Positions 7,817 through 13,113 of a stretch of 13,113 nt of DNA are shown one piece after another. The notes under the pieces are model-generated. The model was given only the letters and a program-made list of their open reading frames with translations, ran no database searches and had not been told where the DNA came from. The DNA is taken from assembly GCA_002343845.1 (NCBI GenBank), contig DDSQ01000163.1:1-13113 (forward strand), written 5' to 3'. This DNA is from Planctomycetes bacterium UBA2386. GTDB taxonomy: Bacteria > Planctomycetota > UBA1135 > UBA2386. The translations under genes were made by a program, and so were the position numbers. The first letter of the stretch is position 1. The number at the start of each line of letters is the position of its first letter.

Positions 7817-8722
7817 ATGACGCGCATCGATCTGGCCGCGCTGACGACCGAGGCCCGCAACCCTCGCACCCAGGATCTCGACGCCCTGTCGACGATCGAA
7901 CTGGTGACGGCGATGAACGACGAGGATCGCCACGTCGCCGAAGCGGTGCGCGCCGAACTGCCGCGCATCGCCGCGGCCGTCGACGCGATCGCTGCCCGCA
8001 TGCACAAGGGCGGTCGGCTGGTCTACGCCGGCGCGGGCACCTCGGGACGGCTCGGCGTGCTCGACGCCGCCGAGTGCCCGCCGACGTTCTCGTCGACAGC
8101 CGGGCAGGTGGTCGGCCTGATCGCCGGTGGTCCCGCGGCGATCCTGCACGCGGTCGAAGGCGCCGAGGACGACGAAGCGCTCGCCGCCGCCGACCTGCGC
8201 GCGCTCACGATCGGCCCAAAGGACGTCGTCGTCGGCATCGCCGCCAGTGGCCGCACACCGTACGTGCTCGGCGCCCTGCGCGCGGCGCGGGCCGCGCACG
8301 CGTTGACCGTCGCCGTGGTCTGCAATCGCGCGAGTGCCGTTGCCGCGGCCGCCGAGTTGCCGATCGAGGTGGTCACCGGCCCGGAGGTGCTGACCGGCAG
8401 CACCCGGCTCAAGGCCGGTACCGCGACCAAGCTGGTGCTGAACATGTTGAGCACCGGCGCCTTCGTGCGGCTGCACAAGGTCTACGGCAACCTGATGGTC
8501 GATCTGCAGGCGACGAACGCCAAGCTGAAGGCGCGCGCGGTGCGCATCGTCGGACAGGCGGCCGGCTGCGACGAAGCGCGCGCTGCCGAAGTGCTCGCGA
8601 GTTGTGACGGCGAAGTGAAGGCCGCGATCGTCGCCGCCCGGAAGCACGTGGCGCCGCACGTGGCGCGCACGCTGCTGTTCACGCACGACGGCAGCGTTCG
8701 GCAGGCGCTGGCGGCGCCGTGA
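7817..8722 (+). CDS. murQ: N-acetylmuramic acid 6-phosphate etherase MurQ
   Basis: MurQ cleaves the D-lactyl ether of MurNAc-6-phosphate to give GlcNAc-6-phosphate and D-lactate in the cytoplasm, the committed step of MurNAc catabolism and wall recycling. The 301-residue product has normal length and a SIS sugar-phosphate isomerase fold. Diagnostic blocks are TEARNPRTQDLDALST (11-26), VYAGAGTSGRLGVLDAAECP (69-88), EGAEDD (114-119), IAASGRTPYV (141-150) and EVLTGSTRLKAGTATKLVLN (190-209). Glu86 and Glu117 align with catalytic Glu83 and Glu114 of the E. coli enzyme. The C-terminal part is the usual helical UBA-like tail. The ATG at 7817 begins the expected MTRIDL lead; no Shine-Dalgarno is visible. 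The stop overlaps the GTG of the acetyltransferase gene (GTGA), so the two are co-translated. The substrate needs a kinase or a PTS, neither of which is in the window. Confidence 0.96.
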   Translation: MTRIDLAALTTEARNPRTQDLDALSTIELVTAMNDEDRHVAEAVRAELPRIAAAVDAIAARMHKGGRLVYAGAGTSGRLGVLDAAECPPTFSSTAGQVVGLIAGGPAAILHAVEGAEDDEALAAADLRALTIGPKDVVVGIAASGRTPYVLGALRAARAAHALTVAVVCNRASAVAAAAELPIEVVTGPEVLTGSTRLKAGTATKLVLNMLSTGAFVRLHKVYGNLMVDLQATNAKLKARAVRIVGQAAGCDEARAAEVLASCDGEVKAAIVAARKHVAPHVARTLLFTHDGSVRQALAAP

Positions 8723-9894
8723 CGCCGACGGCAACCGTGGCGCCCGCCGCAGCGCGGTGGCTCGGCCTCGACGCGCTGCGTGGACTCTCGATCGCGGCGA
8801 TGATCCTGGTCAACAACCCCGGCGCCTGGGGGGCCAAGTACCAGTACGACCCGCTGCGGCACGCGGCCTGGCACGGCTGCACGTTCACGGACCTCGTCTT
8901 CCCGACGTTCCTGTTCTGCGCCGGGGTCGCGATCGTGCCGGCACTCGGCGGCAAGGTGGAACGGGGGGCAGCGACCGCACCGCTCGTGCGCGGCATCGGC
9001 CTGCGCGTCCTGTCGCTCGTCGTGCTGGGCATGCTGCTGTCGGCGTTCCCGCTGCTGACGTTCGCCGACGGCAAGGGACTGTTCGATCCGCTGCTGGCGA
9101 CGCGCTTTCCCGGCGTGCTGCAGCGCATCGGCGTCTGCTACGGCATCGCCGCGCTGCTGTTCCTGTTCACGCCCGTGCGAGTGCAGCGGCGGGTCCTGCT
9201 CGGCTGCCTGTTCGGCTACTGGGCGCTCATCACCTGGGTGCCGGTACCGGGTGTCGGCATGCCCAACCTCGACGACCCGGCCGGCACGCTGCAAGGCTGG
9301 CTCGACCGGGTGGTCTTCGGCGACCACATCTGGGTGAAAGGGTCCTACGACCCCGAGGGACTGCTCAGCACGATCCCCGCCGTCGCGACGGCCTTGTTCG
9401 GCGTCGAGGCGGGCCGGGTTCTGCGCCGCGAGTCGGACGCGGCGGCGCGCGTCGCGTCGCTGCTGCGCCTCGGCGTGCTGTGGATGCTCGCGGGGGCGGT
9501 GTTCGCGTGGTTCCTGCCGCTCAACAAGCCGATCTGGACCAGCAGCTACGCGGTGTGGACCGCCGGCATCGCGACCTGCGGTCTCGGCCTGTGCGTGTGG
9601 GCGTTCGAGCAGCGGGGCTGGACCGGCTTCGCGCACCCGCTGGTCGTCTACGGACGCAACGCGCTGCTGGTGTTCGTCGGCAGTTCGCTGCTCGCGAAGA
9701 CGCTGGGTCGGCTCGTGCACGTGCCCGCGGGCGAGGGCACCGTGTCGGTGCAGTCGTGGTTCTTCACGAACTGCCTGCTCGGGCCGATCGGTGAGCCGAA
9801 GCTCGCTTCGCTGGCGTTCGGCGTGCTGTGGCTGTGCGGCTGGTATTCGGTGCTGGCGTGGCTGTTCCGGCGCGGCATCGTCTGGCGGGTGTGA
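8719..9894 (+). CDS. Membrane acyltransferase of the HGSNAT/NagX type
   Basis: A 391-residue polytopic protein with about 9-11 hydrophobic segments, resembling bacterial NagX and the transmembrane core of human heparan-alpha-glucosaminide N-acetyltransferase (DUF5009/DUF1624 group), which moves an acetyl group from acetyl-CoA across a membrane onto glucosamine. Matching blocks are LGLDALRGLSIAAMILVNNP (15-34), HAAWHGCTFTDLVFPTFLF (48-66), where His52 corresponds to the proposed acetyl-carrying histidine, GVLQRIGVCYGIAALLF (132-148), YDPEGLLSTIPAVAT (210-224), LPLNKPIWTSSYAVWTAG (266-283) and HPLVVYGRNAL (306-316). The GTG start at 8719 overlaps the murQ stop by 4 nt. In some proteobacteria nagX sits in GlcNAc-use regulons, so a role in acetylating glucosamine or de-N-acetylated wall sugars fits. 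The family is clear; the acceptor and sidedness are inferred. Confidence 0.87.
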   Translation: MTPTATVAPAAARWLGLDALRGLSIAAMILVNNPGAWGAKYQYDPLRHAAWHGCTFTDLVFPTFLFCAGVAIVPALGGKVERGAATAPLVRGIGLRVLSLVVLGMLLSAFPLLTFADGKGLFDPLLATRFPGVLQRIGVCYGIAALLFLFTPVRVQRRVLLGCLFGYWALITWVPVPGVGMPNLDDPAGTLQGWLDRVVFGDHIWVKGSYDPEGLLSTIPAVATALFGVEAGRVLRRESDAAARVASLLRLGVLWMLAGAVFAWFLPLNKPIWTSSYAVWTAGIATCGLGLCVWAFEQRGWTGFAHPLVVYGRNALLVFVGSSLLAKTLGRLVHVPAGEGTVSVQSWFFTNCLLGPIGEPKLASLAFGVLWLCGWYSVLAWLFRRGIVWRV

Positions 9895-9902
9895 GGCCCA
9901 TC

Positions 9903-10850
9903 ATGACCATCCGACCGTGCGTGCTCGTCCTCGGCCTGCTGCCGACCGTTCTTCCTGCCCAGGTCGCGTTCCACCACGAACGTGGTCGCGAACTGCTCGC
10001 CAGCGACGCCAAGATCGAGCGCATCGTCGCCGAGCGGCAGTTCACCGAGGGCCCGGTCTGGCTGCCGCGCGAACAGGCGCTGTTGTTCTCCGACATCCCG
10101 GCGAAGACGTGGCTCAAGTGGTCGGCCGCGGCGGGCTGCAAACCCTGGCAGGCGAGTGCTGCCGCGAATGGCAACACGCTCGACGTCGAAGGCCGCGTGC
10201 TGTCCTGCCAGCACGAGGCGCGCAACATCGTGCGGCACGAGGCCGACGGCGCGCAGACCGTGCTGGTCGATCGGCACGACGGCAAGCCGCTGAACTCGCC
10301 GAACGACGCCGTGGTGCGCAGCGACGGCACGCTGTGGTTCACCGATCCGACCTACGGTCTCGGCAAGCGCGAGCGGGAGCAGCCCGGCAACTTCGTCTAC
10401 CGCTTCGATCCGGCGAGCAAGGCGACGACGGTCGTGCAGCGCGACTTCGACCAGCCGAACGGCCTGTGCTTCGCACCCGACCACGCGCGGCTGTGGATCG
10501 CCGACAGCGGCAAGAAGCAGCGTGTCGGCGCCTTCCCGGTCCTCGCCGACGGCGGGCTGGGCCCGGCGACGATGTGGCTCGAGGGCGGCAGTGACGGCAT
10601 GCGCTGCGACCGGCACGGCAACCTGTTCACCACCGCGCGCGACGGCGTGCGCGTCTACGGGCCCGACGGCGTGCACCTGGCGACGGTCACGCTGCCCGAG
10701 CAACCGGCCAACTGCGCGTTCGGCGGCGAGGACGGCACGACCCTGTTCGTCACCGCGCGCACTTCGGTGTACGCGATCCCGACGCGCACGACGGCGGCGG
10801 CGATGCCGGAGCGACCGGTCGCGCCCGCCACCGAGAAGGCGGGGCGTTAG
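9903..10850 (+). CDS. Exported SMP-30/gluconolactonase-like protein
   Basis: A 315-residue six-bladed beta-propeller of the SMP-30/gluconolaconase/LRE-like family; members are metal-dependent lactonases or related hydrolases. The ATG at 9903 follows a GAGG (9893-9896) at 6-nt spacing and starts a signal peptide, MTIRPCVLVLGLLPTVLPAQ, with cleavage probably near residue 20; the open frame further upstream overlaps the acetyltransferase gene. Family landmarks are FTEGPVWL (47-54), with Glu49 as first metal ligand, NSPNDAVVRSDGTLWFTDPT (131-150), QPNGLCF (184-190, Asn186), WIADSG (198-203) and GGSDGMRCDRHGNLF (228-242, Asp231). So the Glu/Asn/Asp metal set is complete. Eight nucleotides separate it from the acetyltransferase stop, making it the third gene of the murQ operon. 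Its role there is unknown; hydrolysis of a sugar lactone is the simplest guess. Its stop overlaps that of the convergent methyltransferase gene. Confidence 0.88.
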   Translation: MTIRPCVLVLGLLPTVLPAQVAFHHERGRELLASDAKIERIVAERQFTEGPVWLPREQALLFSDIPAKTWLKWSAAAGCKPWQASAAANGNTLDVEGRVLSCQHEARNIVRHEADGAQTVLVDRHDGKPLNSPNDAVVRSDGTLWFTDPTYGLGKREREQPGNFVYRFDPASKATTVVQRDFDQPNGLCFAPDHARLWIADSGKKQRVGAFPVLADGGLGPATMWLEGGSDGMRCDRHGNLFTTARDGVRVYGPDGVHLATVTLPEQPANCAFGGEDGTTLFVTARTSVYAIPTRTTAAAMPERPVAPATEKAGR

Positions 10851-11830
10851 TCCGGCGAACCGCGGCCCGGCGAGGTCCCGCCGCCATCGGCAACGGTGGG
10901 TGGCGGCAGGGTGCGGTGGCCGCCCGGGTCCTTGCGCAGCTGCCGCCACAACGCGGCCTCGGCGCGTTTGGTCACGGTGCGCACCTCGAGGCCACGCGCC
11001 GTGCACGCCTGCACGCGGGCTTCGTGCTTGCCGACGTCGGCCCGGCCGAGCAGGCGGTGGTCGGGGCTGGCGCCGACCGGCGTGCGCGACAGCGCGACGA
11101 ACGAGTACGGCAGCGCGCGCAGGTCGATGCCGACCTCGCGGGCGGCAGTGACCCAGGCGCCGTCGGTGAACACCTCCGGCGGCGGGGTGGCGAAGAAGTG
11201 GCACCAGTCGCGTTCGCTTGCGAGCGTCGGGCAACTCTGCGCGTGCGGACACGGGGCGACCACCTGGAACGACGGCAGCAGCTCGTCGCGCAGCGCGGCG
11301 AGCGCGCGCGCTTCGGTCGGGCGACCGGGTTCGACCAGCAGCACGGTGCGGCTCGTCGCGATCAACGCACGCAGGGCCGCGTGGCCGGCGGCGTCGAGTT
11401 CGCCGAGCACGTGGCTGACCAGCAGGATGTCGGGCGACTGCCCCGTGGTCGTGGCGATCGGCTCGGCGCGCACACCGGGTTGCTCCGCGCGCAGCCGCCG
11501 CACGGCGAACGTGCGCGCCGCCGCCGAGCGGTCGTGGCAGCGCACTTCGCGCGCGCCGAAGGCTGCAACGAACCGGCGCGCCGCGATCCCGGTGCCGCAG
11601 CCGAAGTCGAGCACCACGGCGTCGTCGGCGCGGGGCAGGCCGCGGTCGCGGCATTCGCCGAGCACCGCATCCCACTTCCAGCCGATGCGGGCGCCGAGCA
11701 GCGCGTCGTAGGCGGCGAGGTCGTTGGCGTCGCGCCAGTAGTCGGGCAGGGCGCGCGCGCCGCGGTCGTCGTCGAGGAACAGCTCCCGCAGCCGCTGGAT
11801 GCGTTCGAGCTGGTCGCGGCGTAGCGGCAT
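10847..11830 (-). CDS. Rsm22-type small-subunit rRNA methyltransferase-like protein
   Basis: The 327-residue protein has a Rossmann methyltransferase core: motif I VLDFGCGTG (73-81), then DILLVSHVLGEL (134-145) and VLLVEPGRPTEARALAALRD (163-182). The latter, followed by VVAPCPHAQSC (190-200) and WCHFF (209-213), is the pattern of the Rsm22/METTL17 family, tied to the mitochondrial and bacterial small ribosomal subunit. Cys194, Cys200, Cys210 and Cys276 match the four-cysteine arrangement that binds an iron-sulfur cluster in human METTL17. PYSFVALSRTP (241-251) is another family block. The last 25 residues are a Pro/Gly-rich tail. The ATG at 11830 gives a basic helical lead, MPLRRDQLERIQRLRELF; no Shine-Dalgarno is seen. 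It is divergent from nagB by 79 nt and convergent with the SMP-30 gene, with overlapping stop codons. A link to amino-sugar use is not evident. Confidence 0.82.
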   Translation of the reverse strand: MPLRRDQLERIQRLRELFLDDDRGARALPDYWRDANDLAAYDALLGARIGWKWDAVLGECRDRGLPRADDAVVLDFGCGTGIAARRFVAAFGAREVRCHDRSAAARTFAVRRLRAEQPGVRAEPIATTTGQSPDILLVSHVLGELDAAGHAALRALIATSRTVLLVEPGRPTEARALAALRDELLPSFQVVAPCPHAQSCPTLASERDWCHFFATPPPEVFTDGAWVTAAREVGIDLRALPYSFVALSRTPVGASPDHRLLGRADVGKHEARVQACTARGLEVRTVTKRAEAALWRQLRKDPGGHRTLPPPTVADGGGTSPGRGSPD

Positions 11831-11881
11831 GGTCACAGCATGCCAGAGTCGTCGAGGGGTGCACGCGCTTGCCGGCGGGCA

Positions 11882-11900
11882 GGCACTTCTGCACAGTGCC
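11882..11900. promoter_or_regulatory. Inverted repeat upstream of nagB, candidate operator
   Basis: GGCACT (11882-11887) and AGTGCC (11895-11900) are perfect 6-nt complementary arms around a 7-nt spacer, ending 9 nt before the nagB ATG and within the 79-nt gap shared with the divergent methyltransferase gene. It could be an operator for an amino-sugar-responsive repressor. It equally could form an mRNA hairpin near the nagB start. A possible plus-strand promoter, TTGCCG (11869-11874) with CACAGT (11892-11897), would place the repeat across the -10; the -10 match is weak. Confidence 0.35.
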
Positions 11901-11909
11901 GCGTCCGCC

Positions 11910-12644
11910 ATGGCCGTTGCTCCCGTCGAAGTCCGCGTGCTGCCGAACGCCGTTGCCGCGGTGCCGATGCTGCTCGACGAAGTGCGGGCGCTGCTCGCCC
12001 GCGAGGCGCGGCCGCTGCTCGGCTTCGCGACCGGCGGCACCTTCACCGCTTTCCTGCAGGCGCTCGGCGCCGAACTCGCCGGCGGCCGGCTCGCGGGCGC
12101 CGACCGCCTGCTGGCGACGCACCTCGACGAGTACCTCGGCTTCGCGCCCGATCGCGCCGGCGGCATGGTGCACGAACTGACGACCGCGTGCCCGGCGCTG
12201 CAGGGCATGCTCGCGCGCGGCACGTTCTTCCCGGTGCCGCACGACGGCGACCCGGCCTCGGTGCGGGCGCACGAGGAACGGCTGGCGCGTGCGGGCGGCG
12301 TCGGCGTGCAGTTCCTCGGCATCGGCCGGAACGGGCACCTCGCGTTCAACGAGCCGGGCACTCCGTTCGACCGCGGCTTCCACGTCACGGCGTTGGCGGC
12401 GAGCACGCGCGACGACGCCCGCGCGCGTTTTGCGCCGACCGAGCCGCCAACGCATGCGGTGACTTCGGGATTGGCCACGATCCTGGCAGCGAAGCGCCTG
12501 GTGCTGTGCGCCTTCGGCGCGGCGAAGGCGCCCGCGGTCGCGGCGATGCGGCACGGGCCGATCGACCCGAGCTGCCCGGCGAGCCTGTTGCGGCGGCATC
12601 CGAACGCGCTCGTGCTGCTCGATCGCGCGGCGGCTTCCGGCTGA
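11910..12644 (+). CDS. nagB: Glucosamine-6-phosphate deaminase NagB
   Basis: NagB converts glucosamine-6-phosphate to fructose-6-phosphate and ammonia, the last step feeding amino sugars to glycolysis. The 244-residue product is near the size of the short, monomeric-type bacterial enzymes. Visible signatures are LLGFATGGTFTAFLQAL (36-52, the phosphate-binding loop), THLDEYLGF (70-78) with Asp73 as base, and FLGIGRNGHLAFNEPGTPF (135-153) with His143 and Glu148 of the catalytic set. Position 141 is Asn where E. coli NagB has Asp, as I recall also for the Gram-positive-type enzymes, so activity need not be lost. The STR at 165-167, Lys206 in FGAAKA and PASLLRRHPN (223-232) complete the family pattern. 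The ATG at 11910 gives MAVAPVEVRVLPNA, the usual first strand; upstream codons are unlike the family. It is monocistronic, convergent with the HxlR regulator gene, four nt apart. Confidence 0.92.
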   Translation: MAVAPVEVRVLPNAVAAVPMLLDEVRALLAREARPLLGFATGGTFTAFLQALGAELAGGRLAGADRLLATHLDEYLGFAPDRAGGMVHELTTACPALQGMLARGTFFPVPHDGDPASVRAHEERLARAGGVGVQFLGIGRNGHLAFNEPGTPFDRGFHVTALAASTRDDARARFAPTEPPTHAVTSGLATILAAKRLVLCAFGAAKAPAVAAMRHGPIDPSCPASLLRRHPNALVLLDRAAASG

Positions 12645-12648
12645 GCCG

Positions 12649-12966
12649 TCAGCGCGCTTCGATCTGGCGCTGCAGGGCGTCGATCTCGGCGAGAAGCCCG
12701 CAGAAGCGCGCGCCGAGCGGCGTCAACGCGTAGACGACCTCGATCGGCGGTTTGACGCCGTGCGCGGTGCGCGAGGTCAGGGCGAACCGCTGGAACTTGC
12801 GCAGGCGCTCGTTCATGACCTTGGCGGAGAGCCCGGGACAGGCCCGGCGCAGGGCGCTCGGTCGTTGTGGCCCTTGCGCGAGCACGCCGAGCAGGCGCAG
12901 CGACCACTTGCAGCCGACGATGCTCTCGACCATCTCGGCGACGCTCGGGCGGCGAGGCGTGCTCAT
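12649..12966 (-). CDS. HxlR-family winged-helix transcriptional regulator
   Basis: A 105-residue DNA-binding protein. VAEMVESIVGCKWSLRLLGV is the typical HxlR opening helix pair, though with GCKW in place of GGKW or GRW. RPSALRRACPGLSAKVMNER is the helix-turn-helix region, and VVYALTPLGARFCGLLAEI is the wing and the last helix used in dimerisation. The usual redox-active Cys a few residues before the first helix is absent with this start, but Cys21 in GCKW and a Cys in RRACPG remain. The ATG at 12966 is preferred; a longer reading from 13044 would add an unlike N-terminus and swallow the likely operator region. It is divergent from a thioredoxin-like gene, a common HxlR setting, so that gene and itself are its likely targets. 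No Shine-Dalgarno is seen. Confidence 0.85.
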   Translation of the reverse strand: MSTPRRPSVAEMVESIVGCKWSLRLLGVLAQGPQRPSALRRACPGLSAKVMNERLRKFQRFALTSRTAHGVKPPIEVVYALTPLGARFCGLLAEIDALQRQIEAR

Positions 12967-12980
12967 CGACAGCAACCCAG

Positions 12981-12996
12981 GGCACCGAAAGGTGCC
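12981..12996. promoter_or_regulatory. Inverted repeat 1 in the HxlR/thioredoxin-like intergenic region
   Basis: GGCACC (12981-12986) and GGTGCC (12991-12996) flank GAAA. It lies 14 nt upstream of the regulator's ATG, where an autoregulatory operator would be expected. As plus-strand RNA it would be a GAAA (GNRA) tetraloop hairpin. HxlR dimers bind such palindromes, but their consensus is not general enough to confirm this by eye. Confidence 0.4.
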
Positions 12997-13009
12997 ATCT
13001 TCGTTCGCG

Positions 13010-13024
13010 TGGAGGCGTGCTCCA
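13010..13024. promoter_or_regulatory. Inverted repeat 2 in the HxlR/thioredoxin-like intergenic region
   Basis: TGGAG (13010-13014) and CTCCA (13020-13024) are perfect 5-nt arms around GCGTG, near the middle of the 108-nt divergent region. It is short enough to be chance; it is listed because it sits in series with the repeats at 12981-12996 and 13036-13054. Confidence 0.2.
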
Positions 13025-13035
13025 GAGTTCTTCGT

Positions 13036-13054
13036 GCGCGGCACGTCGCCGCGC
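13036..13054. promoter_or_regulatory. Inverted repeat 3, upstream of the thioredoxin-like gene
   Basis: GCGCGGC (13036-13042) and GCCGCGC (13048-13054) are perfect 7-nt arms around ACGTC, ending 20 nt before the ATG at 13075. It could be a regulator-binding palindrome or a 5' mRNA hairpin of the downstream gene. The arms are all G+C, so background composition may explain it. Confidence 0.3.
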
Positions 13055-13074
13055 CTTCACCAAGAGCACGAGCC

Positions 13075-13113
13075 ATGAAACAGAAAGCGATCTTCTACCA
13101 CGCCGGCTGCCCG
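13075..13113 (+). CDS. Thioredoxin-like protein, N-terminal fragment
   Basis: Thirteen codons are present before the window ends: MKQKAIFYHAGCP. A first beta strand (AIFYHAG) running into Cys-Pro is how small thioredoxin-fold proteins begin, with Cys12 the likely first cysteine of a CXXC-type active site; the second is outside the window. A weak AAGAG (13062-13066) lies 8 nt upstream of the ATG. The divergent HxlR regulator gene supports a redox role under its control. Only the fold start can be seen, so the exact subfamily is unknown. Confidence 0.6.
   Translation, partial: MKQKAIFYHAGCP

Noticed and set aside
7732..8007. N-terminal extension of the symporter by 92 residues
   Set aside because: It would cover the murQ start on the other strand, and the first membrane helix already begins at the ATG at 7731.
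6961..8607. A 548-codon plus-strand open frame over the symporter and murQ
   Set aside because: It is antisense to the symporter and out of frame with murQ, and its product is Arg/His/Gln-rich without motifs.
9648..12599. A 983-codon minus-strand open frame across several genes
   Set aside because: It runs antisense to the acetyltransferase, SMP-30 and nagB genes and out of frame with the methyltransferase. Its product is Arg/Ala/Pro/His-rich low-complexity text with no family motif, the usual artefact of very GC-rich DNA.
12650..12672. CAGCGC/GCGCTG inverted repeat near the nagB/HxlR stops as a shared terminator
   Set aside because: It lies inside the HxlR coding region with an 11-nt loop and no T-run on either strand.
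12967..13044. Longer start for the HxlR regulator (26 more residues, including a Cys)
   Set aside because: The added sequence does not resemble HxlR N-termini and spans two of the intergenic inverted repeats. It stays possible if the Cys proves redox-active.
1..13113. CRISPR array, tRNA, rRNA, transposase, integrase or attachment site
   Set aside because: None was recognised on either strand; there are no spaced direct repeats, and nearly all DNA is accounted for by the genes listed.

Overview
The window is about 13 kb of very GC-rich, tightly packed bacterial DNA. No tRNA, rRNA, CRISPR array or mobile element is visible. The best taxonomic guess is a high-GC member of the Planctomycetota. 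This rests mainly on the style of the secreted protein at 2283-3662 (signal peptide, propeller-like body, Cys-bearing C-terminal beta domain ending in FVFTIQ), on the scarcity of Shine-Dalgarno sequences, and on the gene mix. It is an inference from family knowledge, not a computed placement.

Left end (1-2194, minus strand): a sensor histidine kinase with an unusually large extracytoplasmic region, followed in a 4-nt overlap by the first codons of a response regulator that runs off the window. Then, also on the minus strand, comes a secreted propeller-like protein (2283-3662), with a hairpin after its stop that may end its transcript.

Centre (3844-10850): a divergent locus for peptidoglycan amino-sugar use. 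Leftward from 7731 run a sodium:solute symporter, an exported NamZ-type exo-beta-N-acetylmuramidase (DUF1343) and a second DUF1343 protein without a signal peptide. The two DUF1343 genes overlap by 4 nt. Rightward from 7817 run murQ (MurNAc-6-phosphate etherase), a membrane acetyltransferase of the heparan-alpha-glucosaminide N-acetyltransferase/NagX type (4-nt overlap with murQ), and an exported SMP-30/gluconolactonase-like protein. About 1 kb further right, after a convergent Rsm22-type methyltransferase gene, lies nagB (glucosamine-6-phosphate deaminase, 11910-12644). The proposed flow is: release of MurNAc from wall fragments outside the cytoplasm (NamZ), import by the symporter, phosphorylation by a kinase not in the window, conversion to GlcNAc-6-P by MurQ, deacetylation by a NagA not in the window, then NagB to fructose-6-phosphate. 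This resembles a PTS-free version of the Bacillus murQ/ybbC pathway.

Right end: an HxlR-type regulator (12649-12966, minus) faces away from the first 13 codons of a thioredoxin-like gene (13075 onward, plus). The 108-nt gap between them carries three perfect inverted repeats. Stop codons of convergent genes overlap or nearly touch (10847-10850; 12644/12649), and three same-strand pairs share NTGA start/stop overlaps. The longest gene-free stretch is 181 nt.
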